Shown piece by piece: positions 1 through 6,747 of a DNA stretch of 21,440 nt. The translations under genes and the position numbers were made by a program. The notes under the pieces are model-generated. The model was not told where the DNA came from. It saw only the letters and a program-made list of their open reading frames with translations, and ran no database searches. Position 1 is the first letter of the stretch. Each line of letters begins with the position of its first letter. Source of the stretch: an uncultured Porphyromonadaceae bacterium (GTDB taxonomy: Bacteria > Bacteroidota > Bacteroidia > Bacteroidales > Muribaculaceae); NCBI GenBank assembly GCA_947176615.1, contig CAMWRO010000020.1, positions 1 through 21,440 of the forward strand. The letters run 5' to 3'.

Positions 1-177
1 GGCTTGGGGAGAGGAGGACATCCAAGGACTTACAACGTCGGAGACGTGGGCCTGTGGTCGATACCACAGACTCGCATCTACGATGCTTTTTCGTTTGTTT
101 TGCCTGCTGCCCCACGCCGAGGCGTGGGGTTTCGCATGGCCTCGCCGCTCCGCGGCTGCAATACCCCTAAGTTATAG
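1..177 (+). other. Hairpin-rich edge segment with an open frame entering from the left
   Basis: Frame 1 is open from the window edge to a TAG at 175-177 (58 codons), so this could be the tail of a truncated gene, but I do not recognise the protein. The DNA itself is unusually structured. Four adjacent perfect inverted repeats lie in 35-129: ACGTC/GACGT (35-39/43-47), CTGTGGT/ACCACAG (52-58/63-69), GCATC/GATGC (74-78/82-86) followed directly by T5, and CCCCACGCC/GGCGTGGGG (110-118/121-129). The third hairpin plus T-run resembles a weak intrinsic terminator. A structured RNA or a dispersed repeat explains this at least as well as coding does. Confidence 0.35.
110..129. repeat. 9-bp GC-rich inverted repeat
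   Basis: CCCCACGCC and GGCGTGGGG are separated by two bases, giving a very stable hairpin on either strand. No T-run follows, so it is not an ordinary terminator. It belongs to the repeat-rich noncoding stretch at the left of the window. Confidence 0.7.
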
Positions 178-182
178 ACATT

Positions 183-272
183 GCGATATATCGAGCCCGC
201 AGGGGACGGTGTGAAAAACATTTACCCGCAACGCATCATGCGCCTTCGCCGCGGGCGCGATATATCGCGCCC
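183..272. repeat. 20-bp perfect palindrome with a degenerate copy
   Basis: Positions 253-272 read GGGCGCGATATATCGCGCCC, a perfect palindrome. A 16-base near copy, GCGATATATCGAGCCC, lies at 183-198 and matches 257-272 with one mismatch. The spacer holds no recognisable gene. A dispersed palindromic element is the simplest reading; a dimeric regulator site is possible but unsupported. Confidence 0.7.
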
Positions 273-388
273 CTACAATTCCACGGAAACTGAACCGTGA
301 AAAGGCACGCCGGCGACACAATGTTAAGTGGGTGTTGCAAAACTGAGTTTTGTCCCGAGTAATATTTAATCCGTAAGGATTATTCTAT

Positions 389-550
389 GAATAGCCGTGG
401 GTTGCGGTTTCGCAACCCACGGAAACATGAATCGAATAAATAAAATCTGTAAAGATTTTTCATGATGCGACGTGATTGAAAAATCTTTACAGATTTAATA
501 TTTAATTCGTTAAACTACCGTAGGTTGCGCAAGGCAACCTACGGCTATTC
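389..550. repeat. REP/BIME-like composite of two inverted hairpins
   Basis: Two related hairpins face each other. The left one (395-422) has a perfect 12-bp stem, CCGTGGGTTGCG/CGCAACCCACGG, with loop GTTT. The right one (518-544) has an 11-bp stem, CCGTAGGTTGC/GCAACCTACGG, with a 5-base loop. The same six bases, GAATAG or its complement CTATTC, flank the outer sides of both, so the whole block is an imperfect inverted repeat. Between them lies a further perfect 20-bp inverted repeat. This architecture is that of repetitive extragenic palindromes arranged as BIMEs. No transposase is visible in the window. Confidence 0.7.
443..496. repeat. 20-bp perfect inverted repeat inside the REP pair
   Basis: Positions 443-462 and 477-496 are exact reverse complements (left arm begins AAATCTGTAAAG) with a 14-base loop at 463-476. 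The stem is AT-rich with an A/T-run on each side, so it could act as a bidirectional terminator or be the centre of the composite element at 389-550. Confidence 0.8.
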
Positions 551-589
551 AAGGACGCAATCTTGTCAGATTGCTATTTCGCCACAATA

Positions 590-704
590 AACATCTACTT
601 TCGGACACCGATTCCGATGCAACATCTACCTCAAAATGTAGGCTTGTCAAACACAGATAGTCACTAAACATCTCGATGTGATTATCGAGTTTTGCAACAT
701 CTAC
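590..704 (+). repeat. Three direct copies of AACATCTAC
   Basis: The 9-mer AACATCTAC occurs at 590-598, 621-629 and 696-704, the last two preceded by GC. A 6-bp hairpin, CTCGAT/ATCGAG, lies at 672-689. The stretch 551-749 has no gene I can support and lies downstream of the lipoprotein gene that ends at 750 on the minus strand. Spacing is irregular, so this is not a CRISPR array. Confidence 0.5.
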
Positions 705-749
705 TTGACAAAATCAGGAGCGGTTTTTTATGTCGATTCTTTGATGCCG

Positions 750-1163
750 TTAAAACAATTCGGAGACTTGTTCTTGTGACAACAATACCGAGCAGGCTCC
801 GTTGTTGAGTTGCATCTTTACGGTAGGTGTCGCGATTATTTTTCCGTTTATGCCGATGGCAATCTGTTTTTCGATGTTGTTTCCGGTGATTTCGGAATAT
901 TTTTCGACGTTAGAGAAGTAGAAGGGGACGGTCACACTGTCGCCGTTTTCGGCATAATGAACAAGATTCGATATGTGTACCGTTTCTTCGAGCAGTGCCG
1001 GGGGCACAGGGGTCACTGTTCCATCTTTAGTCTCGGTCTGATAAATCGATATTTTTAAGTTTTTGTCAACTTCAGTGACTTTGGGGGTCGATTTTTCCAC
1101 GCATGCGCCTGTCGATATAGCAACGAGGGCCGTGCTGATAATTGATAATAAAAGATGTTTCAT
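750..1163 (-). CDS. Small lipoprotein with SecD P1-head-like C-terminus
   Basis: Predicted 137-residue secreted lipoprotein. The N-terminus is a hydrophobic signal peptide ending STGAC with Cys21 as the probable lipidation site; Thr at -3 is slightly atypical. Residues about 95-137 (IAIGINGKIIATPTVKMQ, then NNGACSVLLSQEQVSELF) resemble the head subdomain of SecD/SecDF P1, where a strand-turn of the form 'I-DGK-SAP' is followed by 'GG-ItG-f--eA--L'. There are no membrane helices beyond the signal, so it is not a translocase itself. It is the last gene of an operon with an ECF sigma factor and a membrane protein, 50 bp after the latter. The exact role is unknown; an envelope-stress function is an inference from context. 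Confidence 0.75.
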   Translation of the reverse strand: MKHLLLSIISTALVAISTGACVEKSTPKVTEVDKNLKISIYQTETKDGTVTPVPPALLEETVHISNLVHYAENGDSVTVPFYFSNVEKYSEITGNNIEKQIAIGINGKIIATPTVKMQLNNGACSVLLSQEQVSELF

Positions 1164-1213
1164 ATATGTGGTGTTTAGATATTGTCAAGATGTTGTTCCA
1201 ACACAGCCTTTAA

Positions 1214-1768
1214 TTATGCGGGTTCATCATGTCGGCCCATCTTGTCAAGGTATCTGCAATTTCGCCGATACCAGATATATTCAAGGGCAAAGCCTAATGA
1301 TAGAAGGCCCCATATCACTATAATTGACGAGCTGTTTTGTAATGGTGGCCATAGTGACAGGCTACCGAAAACCAAGATGGCGAGCAGTGACAAGATGAAT
1401 TGGATTGTGCGGTATAGTTTTTTTATGTGGATTATGCGGGTAAAAACTTCGTAGTTGGTGTTTTCCCACAGATTTATCCGGTATATCATCCGTGCAAGGT
1501 ATATTTCGGACACTAACCCAATAAAAATTACCACCGAGATTGCTATCACCCACAATACAGGGAGTTTAAGCGGTGCCCACAGCCGTGAGCTTGCCATGAG
1601 TACAAGTCCTGCGAGGGAAAACAGTGCCCCTGTCAGGACTCGCCACATGACTTTTGTCTTGGCATCGGCTTTTTCTTTCCGGGGTAGATTTCCGCAATCC
1701 AAATTTGAAATATGTTCAATTTGTGCCTCGACTGATTTCCAAGTTGTCTTCAAGTCTTCAAGTTCCAT
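1214..1768 (-). CDS. Four-helix membrane protein paired with ECF sigma factor
   Basis: 184 residues. The soluble N-terminus begins MELEDLKTTWKSVEAQIE, a pattern seen in Bacteroidales membrane proteins encoded directly after ECF sigma factors. Four hydrophobic segments lie at about 43-62, 69-92, 120-140 and 148-167, followed by a basic cytoplasmic tail. It starts only 3 bp after the sigma factor stop, so the two are almost certainly co-transcribed and translationally linked. By position it is the natural candidate for an anti-sigma or sensor partner of that sigma factor. I see no canonical anti-sigma motif such as a zinc-binding HxxxCxxC, so the regulatory role is inferred from context only. 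Confidence 0.75.
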   Translation of the reverse strand: MELEDLKTTWKSVEAQIEHISNLDCGNLPRKEKADAKTKVMWRVLTGALFSLAGLVLMASSRLWAPLKLPVLWVIAISVVIFIGLVSEIYLARMIYRINLWENTNYEVFTRIIHIKKLYRTIQFILSLLAILVFGSLSLWPPLQNSSSIIVIWGLLSLGFALEYIWYRRNCRYLDKMGRHDEPA

Positions 1769-1771
1769 AGT

Positions 1772-2275
1772 TCAGATGTTTTCTTTATTGGACGATAGTC
1801 TTTTTCTAATGCGGTGCAGGCGTGTTGCAACCGTGTTGCGCGGTATGCCCGTGTTGGCGGCAATTTCCTCGTAGCTCAATTCGTCGAGCCACATTAATAT
1901 GATTGCCTTGTCCATCGGGCCAAGGGTTGAAATCGCTCTGTGCAGCCATTCAAGCCGGCGTTTGAAATCATTGTCGGTAGATTCTTGCAGACGCGCCACA
2001 GGCAGCTCGTCAAGTGAGACAGTCTTGACTTTTGGGGAGAATTTTCTCAAGGAGAACAGGCAGGTGTTGATGCATACTTTGTAAACCCATGTCGATTCGG
2101 CACTTTCCAGTCGGAAGTGCCGGTAGGCTTTAAATAACGAAATCAACACCTCCTGTCTCAGATCCTCAAAGGGAGTAGCTGTGGTGGCATAGAAAAAGCA
2201 GACACTGAAGATAATCTTCTCGTGCCGTTTTATCATTGCCGAGTAGGCGGTATTATAGTCAGAAGTGTAAACCAT
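1772..2275 (-). CDS. RNA polymerase ECF-type sigma factor
   Basis: 167-residue sigma-70 family protein of ECF size. Region 2 spans about residues 10-80, with the core-binding helix around EDLRQEVLISLFKAYRHF (37-54) and W63/Y65 in the promoter-melting part. Region 4 spans about 108-160; the helix-turn-helix is LSYEEIAANTGIPRNTVATR (133-152) followed by LHRIRKRL. It directs RNA polymerase to a subset of promoters, probably for envelope or stress genes. It is first in an operon with the membrane protein and lipoprotein downstream. A 7-bp inverted repeat lies just upstream and pairs with the bases next to the start codon. No clear TAnnTTTG promoter was seen in the 56 bp between this gene and the antiporter gene. 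Confidence 0.92.
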   Translation of the reverse strand: MVYTSDYNTAYSAMIKRHEKIIFSVCFFYATTATPFEDLRQEVLISLFKAYRHFRLESAESTWVYKVCINTCLFSLRKFSPKVKTVSLDELPVARLQESTDNDFKRRLEWLHRAISTLGPMDKAIILMWLDELSYEEIAANTGIPRNTVATRLHRIRKRLSSNKENI

Positions 2276-2313
2276 CGGGTTGTTTTTTTGTAAGTTAGTT
2301 GCGTTTAACCCGA
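2275..2313 (-). promoter_or_regulatory. Inverted repeat abutting the sigma-factor start codon
   Basis: On the minus strand TCGGGTT (2313-2307) can pair with AACCCGA (2281-2275). The second arm ends with the A of the sigma-factor ATG. The 25-base loop is A-rich. The hairpin could mask the start codon or be a weak remnant terminator after the antiporter gene; no T-run follows it. Confidence 0.35.
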
Positions 2314-2331
2314 AATAGTTTCACAACTTCA

Positions 2332-3615
2332 TTATTTTTTCTTTATAAGGACGGATACAAGCACTGTTATGGCCAGTGCCCACGGGTAATAAAGATAGGG
2401 GAACGGGGCTGCGGGCGAGATGCCGGCGAGTGAGGTGGCGAGGAGGGTCTGCGCGCCATAGGGTATGAGGCATTGCACTATGCATGAGCAAGTGTCGAGA
2501 AGTGACGCGTTTTTGCGGGGGTCGACTCCGTAGCGCGTCCCGATTTCGCGTGCTATCGGCCCGGTAGTGATGATTGCCACGGTGTTGTTGGCCGTGCAGA
2601 GATTCACGAGGGAGACCAGCAGCGCGATGCAACCCTGTGCGCCCCGGGTTCCGCTGACGCGTCGGGTCAACACTTGCAGCAGGTAGTTAATGCCTCCTGC
2701 CGCACGGATTACGCCGAGCATTCCGGCCGAGAGGAGTGTGATTATGATAAGATTGCCCATCGAGTCGATGCCTGCGCCCATAAAGCCGAAAAGCTCGATG
2801 ATTCCATGCCCGTTGATGAGTCCGAGAATCATGGCCGACGCGAATCCGAGCGAGAGGACGATGGTGACGTTTATGCCGGCAATGGCGGTGGCGATGACGA
2901 TGATGTAGGGCATGACGAGCCAGTAGTCGGTATCATCAGAGACGGGGATGACCGGGGAGCCTTGTCCCATGAAAAAGTATAGAATCAGGGTCACTGCGGC
3001 CGCCGGAAGCGCGAGCTTCAGGTTGGCTTTGAATTTGTCGGCCATCTTGCATCCCTGTGAGCGGGTGGCGGCAATGGTTGTGTCGGATATGAAGGACAGA
3101 TTGTCGCCGAAAAACGCGCCGCCGAGGACTACCGCAACATAGAACGGCACATTTCCGCCTCCGGCTCCGGCCATCTCTACGGCAAGCGGTGTGAGGGCCA
3201 CGACTGTGCCCACCGACGTGCCGACAGAAATAGAAATGAAGCATGCCGCGATGAAGATGCCGGGAATGATAAGGCTTGACGGTAAAAAGCGCAGCGTGAG
3301 GCTGACAGTCGCGTCGACTGCCCCGATTTCCTTGGCCACGGAGGCAAACGCGCCCGCGAGGATGAATATCCAGATCATGTACATGATGTTGCTGTGTCCG
3401 GCTGCCCGCGAGAATGTCTCGATGCGTTCTGACAGTGTCCGGCCCCGGTAGATTGCGATTGCCCATACCGATGCCACGACGATGGCGGCCGCGATGGGCA
3501 TTTTGTAGAAATCTCCGATGATGACCGACACGGCCACATACATCAGGAGGAAGACCGCGACCGGTGACAGCGCCATCAGTCCGAGGCGCGTGGGTATATC
3601 TTTGCTAAAATCCAT
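2332..3615 (-). CDS. nhaC: NhaC-family Na+/H+ antiporter
   Basis: Polytopic inner-membrane secondary transporter, about 427 residues from the chosen start, expected to exchange Na+ for H+. Family marks: a Gly/Ser-rich ISVGTSVGTVVALTPLA helix (about 128-144) and GGAFFGDNLSFISDTT (165-180), matching the conserved GDxxSPxSDTT region of NhaC proteins. Many further hydrophobic helices follow, and the protein ends in KKK. A longer reading to 3702 (456 residues) is possible but would overlap the upstream DUF4491 gene by 62 bp and add a charged extension. The ATG at 3613-3615 leaves a 25-bp gap, so I prefer it. It is the last gene of the envelope operon starting at 6490. The substrate is inferred from family only; some NhaC members carry other organic ions. 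Confidence 0.88.
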   Translation of the reverse strand: MDFSKDIPTRLGLMALSPVAVFLLMYVAVSVIIGDFYKMPIAAAIVVASVWAIAIYRGRTLSERIETFSRAAGHSNIMYMIWIFILAGAFASVAKEIGAVDATVSLTLRFLPSSLIIPGIFIAACFISISVGTSVGTVVALTPLAVEMAGAGGGNVPFYVAVVLGGAFFGDNLSFISDTTIAATRSQGCKMADKFKANLKLALPAAAVTLILYFFMGQGSPVIPVSDDTDYWLVMPYIIVIATAIAGINVTIVLSLGFASAMILGLINGHGIIELFGFMGAGIDSMGNLIIITLLSAGMLGVIRAAGGINYLLQVLTRRVSGTRGAQGCIALLVSLVNLCTANNTVAIITTGPIAREIGTRYGVDPRKNASLLDTCSCIVQCLIPYGAQTLLATSLAGISPAAPFPYLYYPWALAITVLVSVLIKKK

Positions 3616-3640
3616 CTGTGACGTCAAGAAGTTTTGTTTC

Positions 3641-3949
3641 TCAATCTTTTCTATCGGGATTGGCCGGGAACCATCCTTTCTCCACTCGCTCCTTCTGTTC
3701 AAAAATCTCTTTGATTGTCCAGAATGACGAGAAAGAGAATACGCCGAGCAGTGAGGACCACAGCACGTCGCTCACGAGGAACGATGCGGCCACTCCGGCG
3801 ATGCCGAGGATTAGAAACCACCACCAGCACTTGGTGCCGAAGTAGTATTCACACTTTATCACGACGGGATGAAACAACCCGATTATGAGAAACGTGCATA
3901 TTCCGATAACGAGGCCGAGAAGGTGGTATTGGGCGAGAAATTCAGTCAT
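3641..3949 (-). CDS. DUF4491 family membrane protein
   Basis: 102-residue protein recognisable as DUF4491, a Bacteroidales family of unknown function. Seen: a hydrophobic helix at about 11-31 (LGLVIGICTFLIIGLFHP), a conserved central block KCEYYFGTKCWWWFLILGIAG with a second helix, a third helix near SSLLGVFSFSSFWTI, and a soluble tail KEIFEQKERVEKGWFPANP. Length matches the family. It lies 10 bp after the secreted protein gene at 3960-4424 and 25 bp before the antiporter. No enzymatic motif is visible. Constant association with membrane genes suggests a membrane-accessory role, which is inference. Confidence 0.85.
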   Translation of the reverse strand: MTEFLAQYHLLGLVIGICTFLIIGLFHPVVIKCEYYFGTKCWWWFLILGIAGVAASFLVSDVLWSSLLGVFSFSSFWTIKEIFEQKERVEKGWFPANPDRKD

Positions 3950-3959
3950 ATTTAGGTTA

Positions 3960-4424
3960 TTATTGGATTGACAATATTATGCGCAGTGGACGGCAGGTGA
4001 CATCATACGGTGTTACCGAGGCTGTGCGCGGAGGCCGGGAGAGATGGTAGTAAAATGACAGCTGGGTGTCCCATGACGGGAAGGTTACCTGTCGTGTCTC
4101 TCCTGCCGGGATGTTGCAGTCGACCCATCGTGTCACTCGGTGAAGCTGCCGTCCCTCCATGTCGCGGTAGTTCAGGGACAGTTCTGCTTTTTCGAGGTGC
4201 CGTCCTGACCTGTTGGTTATGAACAGCGACTCTTTGCGCGACCGCAGCGGCTTGTCATAACCGACGATGTCCAGAACCGAGTCGGACGAAACGGTGACAG
4301 TATCCCATATCGGCGGTGGGGCGGATTCCTGAACGGGTCTCAATCCGGTGCGTGTGGTCTTGTCGGGCAATGCGACGGCGCTTGCCGCGACCGCAAAAAT
4401 CATCACAAGCATTAACGTCTTCAT
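3960..4424 (-). CDS. Secreted protein of unknown function, beta-sandwich-like
   Basis: 154 residues with a signal peptide (MKTLMLVMIFAVAASAVA, cleavage probably before LPDK). I do not recognise the family. The mature part has alternating hydrophobic strands: SLFITNRSGRHLEKAELSLN, YRDMEGRQLHRVTRWVDC, and IPAGETRQVTF. This is the layout of small Ig/FxLYD-like beta-sandwich domains, in which a strand pair with '-N-s----' is followed by 'y-D--G' and a 'i-aGe---f' turn. Its ATG overlaps the stop of the upstream gene (ATGA at 4421-4424), so translation is probably coupled to the 199-residue partner. It may act with that partner in the periplasm or at the outer membrane; this is inference. Confidence 0.72.
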   Translation of the reverse strand: MKTLMLVMIFAVAASAVALPDKTTRTGLRPVQESAPPPIWDTVTVSSDSVLDIVGYDKPLRSRKESLFITNRSGRHLEKAELSLNYRDMEGRQLHRVTRWVDCNIPAGETRQVTFPSWDTQLSFYYHLSRPPRTASVTPYDVTCRPLRIILSIQ

Positions 4425-5020
4425 AGATAACGTGGTTCAATGGGTGGCAGTGGTTCGGGAAACACCCTGACACAGCCGTCAAGGTCGTCGGGAATGGTTC
4501 CTTCCTGTGTGAAAACGCGTCGGAACATATAGGGGAACAGTTTCCACCATCGGATTTTAAGTTTTTTGCCATATGGCTTCAATACGATGCGGTTGTCATC
4601 GGCAAGCTGCAACAGAAATTTCTTGGGAGAGGTCAGCAACCGCCCGTCATCGGTAGATGATGTGTAGAGGCGGCAGTCATAGACATCTTTCTTGGCTGTC
4701 GCGGCAAGAATTCCCATGACGGTTCCGGGTCTCACGGCACGGTCAACCGGCGCTACGGCGACCATGAGGTAAATGTCCTGCCGCTCTCCGAGTGGTCGGC
4801 GCGACGCCGGCCGTTCAATGGCAAGAATGCTGCCCTCGCCCGGGAAACGCCATAGACCTTCAACAGTGTGCAGCGGACCGGCCGCAAGCCTTTCTTCCAC
4901 AACCTCGGGGGTATATCCCGGGAGGACCTCGGAATGGCGCGGGATGTCGATAGTGGCAGTCTTGGCCGAAATAAATCCGGCCGATGCGAGCAGAGAGATG
5001 GCGAGCAGAAAATTTTTCAC
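4421..5020 (-). CDS. Secreted protein of unknown function
   Basis: 199 residues with a clear signal peptide (MKNFLLAISLLASAGFISA, then KTATID). No family recognised. Visible features: a stretch VEGLWRFPGEGSILAIER (about 53-70), which recalls lipocalin-like or small beta-barrel stress proteins starting with 'GxW', then IYLMVAVAPVDRAVRPGTVMG, a middle strand set, and a basic/aromatic segment PYGKKLKIRWWKLFPYMFRR (about 148-167). The tail is proline-rich (FPEPLPPIEPRYL). It begins 3 bp after the DUF3078 gene and overlaps the next gene by 4 bp, so it is the middle of a tightly coupled trio of exported proteins. Confidence 0.75.
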   Translation of the reverse strand: MKNFLLAISLLASAGFISAKTATIDIPRHSEVLPGYTPEVVEERLAAGPLHTVEGLWRFPGEGSILAIERPASRRPLGERQDIYLMVAVAPVDRAVRPGTVMGILAATAKKDVYDCRLYTSSTDDGRLLTSPKKFLLQLADDNRIVLKPYGKKLKIRWWKLFPYMFRRVFTQEGTIPDDLDGCVRVFPEPLPPIEPRYL

Positions 5021-5023
5021 TTA

Positions 5024-6490
5024 TCAGATGGAGCTGAAACGGTAGCTGAAACCAAATGACAGAATCTCTTTCAACTGCCACTTGTGCCAGCTTGAACCAT
5101 CGCGGTAGGGCGAGTTCGAGTCGTAGCGAAGGTGGGCGTAAATCTGGGTCGAAAGGAATCGGTTTATGTTGAACGACAGAGTGTTTTCCCAGTCGCTCTG
5201 GAGATAGTCATAGTCGGTGAAGACAAAGAGTCGCGAGCGATAGGAGATGTTGTGGCTGATCTGCCAGAACAGCTTGCACTCGCCGCTGGAACCATATTCC
5301 ATCACAGTCTTGCGTCCCTCCTTGATGCCGAATGCAGTCTCGTTCATGCGGCGGTTGATACAGGTCTTCATGTTCCATGACAGCGGTGAGATTGACGCGT
5401 CAAATGTAAATGTCTTTTTGGGGTTGGCGTAATTGTAGGTCATACCGAGGCCGACATTCAGCTCACCCGGTGAGAGAAACGAGGCTTTCAGGTCACGCGA
5501 GTTGGTCTGATAGTTGTTCAGGAACTGGGTCTTGAACGACACGTTGGCCGAATAGTACCACCCTTTGGTCGCGCGGAAACCGGCAACGAGATTGGCCTGA
5601 AAAAGGTCTTCGGAAATGCTGTAATTGCGCAGTGAGTCGTCGGGCGCGCTGTTCAGGCCGAGTTTATACTGCACGGTGGTTTCAAACAGCCATCGCGGAT
5701 GGAACTTGGGATTGAGCTTGACGTTATAGTAAGCGTTGATGATCATGTTCAGGTTGTTGTTACCGCCCTGATACCAGTTGGGCGACACGAATGCCTGCGA
5801 GAACTGAACGTCGCCGTTGAATTTTTTCAGCCAGTGGCGTTTTTCAACGTTCAATGCCATGTCATCTTTCAGGTTCAACACAGCTTTTTCCTCGGAGATT
5901 GTGATTTTGGCCGTCTCGGGGTCAATTGTCGCGACAAATTTCTTTGGAGGCTCGGGGAGCTTGTCCTCGTCATAGATAACGAGGTCAGGGTGGTTGACAA
6001 AGAAACTCTGGCGGGCGTGAAGGATGAGATTGTGGTTGAACTCGTCATCTTCAATCCAGTAGAAAGCATCGGTTTCGACCGGGAGTTCCGAGTAGGTAGT
6101 CGGAGCCAGCGGAATCGGGTCAAGCAGCTTGTGGTTGTCGAAGACCACAGGCCGGAACAGCCACGAATGCAGCGGGGCGTGGGGCCGGGTGACATAATGC
6201 GTCATCGTGTCATCGGCAATAACCATTGTGTCGACGGTATCTTCTTCATATTCCTCCTCTTCCTCCTCGGCAAGAAGTTCCTGCAAGGTGGGACGTGTCT
6301 TTAAAATGGATGCCACGCGTTCTATTTTGTTTTCAGCAGGGATGCTGTCAGGCACTATTGTATCAGTCGGTGTGATGTATTGATATAAGACCGATTTAGT
6401 CCCCGGGGAGTTAAGCAGCGACTGTGACAAGGCTGTCGTGACTGTAAATGCCGCAACAACCAGCGAGACAAGAAGACGATTGACTTTCAT
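5024..6490 (-). CDS. DUF3078 outer-membrane beta-barrel protein
   Basis: 488 residues. A signal peptide (residues 1-22, ending TTALS) is followed by a Pro/Thr-rich segment with a strongly acidic run at 75-83 and a long periplasmic-type region. From about residue 220 the sequence alternates aromatic and polar residues in many short strands and ends FGFSYRFSSI, typical of an outer-membrane barrel with a terminal aromatic strand. The motif NWYQGGNNN (238-246) is characteristic of DUF3078 proteins of Bacteroidetes. Function is unknown in the family. It is the promoter-proximal gene of the operon running down to 2332. An antisense open frame inside it (5699-6304) is a shadow of the same codon bias. 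Confidence 0.85.
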   Translation of the reverse strand: MKVNRLLVSLVVAAFTVTTALSQSLLNSPGTKSVLYQYITPTDTIVPDSIPAENKIERVASILKTRPTLQELLAEEEEEEYEEDTVDTMVIADDTMTHYVTRPHAPLHSWLFRPVVFDNHKLLDPIPLAPTTYSELPVETDAFYWIEDDEFNHNLILHARQSFFVNHPDLVIYDEDKLPEPPKKFVATIDPETAKITISEEKAVLNLKDDMALNVEKRHWLKKFNGDVQFSQAFVSPNWYQGGNNNLNMIINAYYNVKLNPKFHPRWLFETTVQYKLGLNSAPDDSLRNYSISEDLFQANLVAGFRATKGWYYSANVSFKTQFLNNYQTNSRDLKASFLSPGELNVGLGMTYNYANPKKTFTFDASISPLSWNMKTCINRRMNETAFGIKEGRKTVMEYGSSGECKLFWQISHNISYRSRLFVFTDYDYLQSDWENTLSFNINRFLSTQIYAHLRYDSNSPYRDGSSWHKWQLKEILSFGFSYRFSSI

Positions 6491-6540
6491 AACAAAATTA
6501 CCGGATATGTATCGAAGTGATGACGTTCAACTTATTTTTG

Positions 6541-6571
6541 CAAAATTAATACTTTTTGGCCATTTTGACAA
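6541..6571 (-). promoter_or_regulatory. Bacteroidetes-type promoter of the DUF3078 operon
   Basis: On the minus strand a -7 box TAATTTTG (6548-6541) fits TAnnTTTG, and TTG at 6571-6569 lies 20 bases upstream as the -33 element. Transcription would start near 6535, leaving a leader of about 45 bases before the ATG at 6490. Confidence 0.65.
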
Positions 6572-6690
6572 CCTTTGGAGCTATTCGTGAGGCATAAATA
6601 TGGTGTTAAGAGGCCATTTGTCAATAAATGGTAACAAAACAAGACGAGTTGCTGTGGGGGTAAGGACTGTGAGTCAGGTGTGTAAAAATC

Positions 6691-6724
6691 GACAACCCGG
6701 CTCAAAACATTGAGCCGGGTTGTC
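6691..6724 (-). terminator. Intrinsic terminator of the ROK gene
   Basis: A perfect 15-bp stem (6691-6705/6710-6724, GACAACCCGGCTCAA and complement) with loop AACA lies 23 bp after the ROK stop. On the minus strand it is followed by GATTTTTAC, a five-T run, as expected for Rho-independent termination. It insulates the DUF3078 operon from the ROK gene. Confidence 0.88.
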
Positions 6725-6747
6725 AGTATGGTCAAGGAAACGAGTTG

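Noticed and set aside
3616..3702. Longer start of the NhaC antiporter
   Set aside because: It would overlap the DUF4491 gene by 62 bp and add a charged leader before the first membrane helix.
5699..6304. 201-codon open frame antisense to the DUF3078 gene
   Set aside because: Low-complexity valine-rich product, no promoter, fully overlapped by a well supported gene.
6532..6735. 67-codon frame between the DUF3078 and ROK genes
   Set aside because: It overlaps both the DUF3078 promoter and the ROK terminator hairpin; no protein features.
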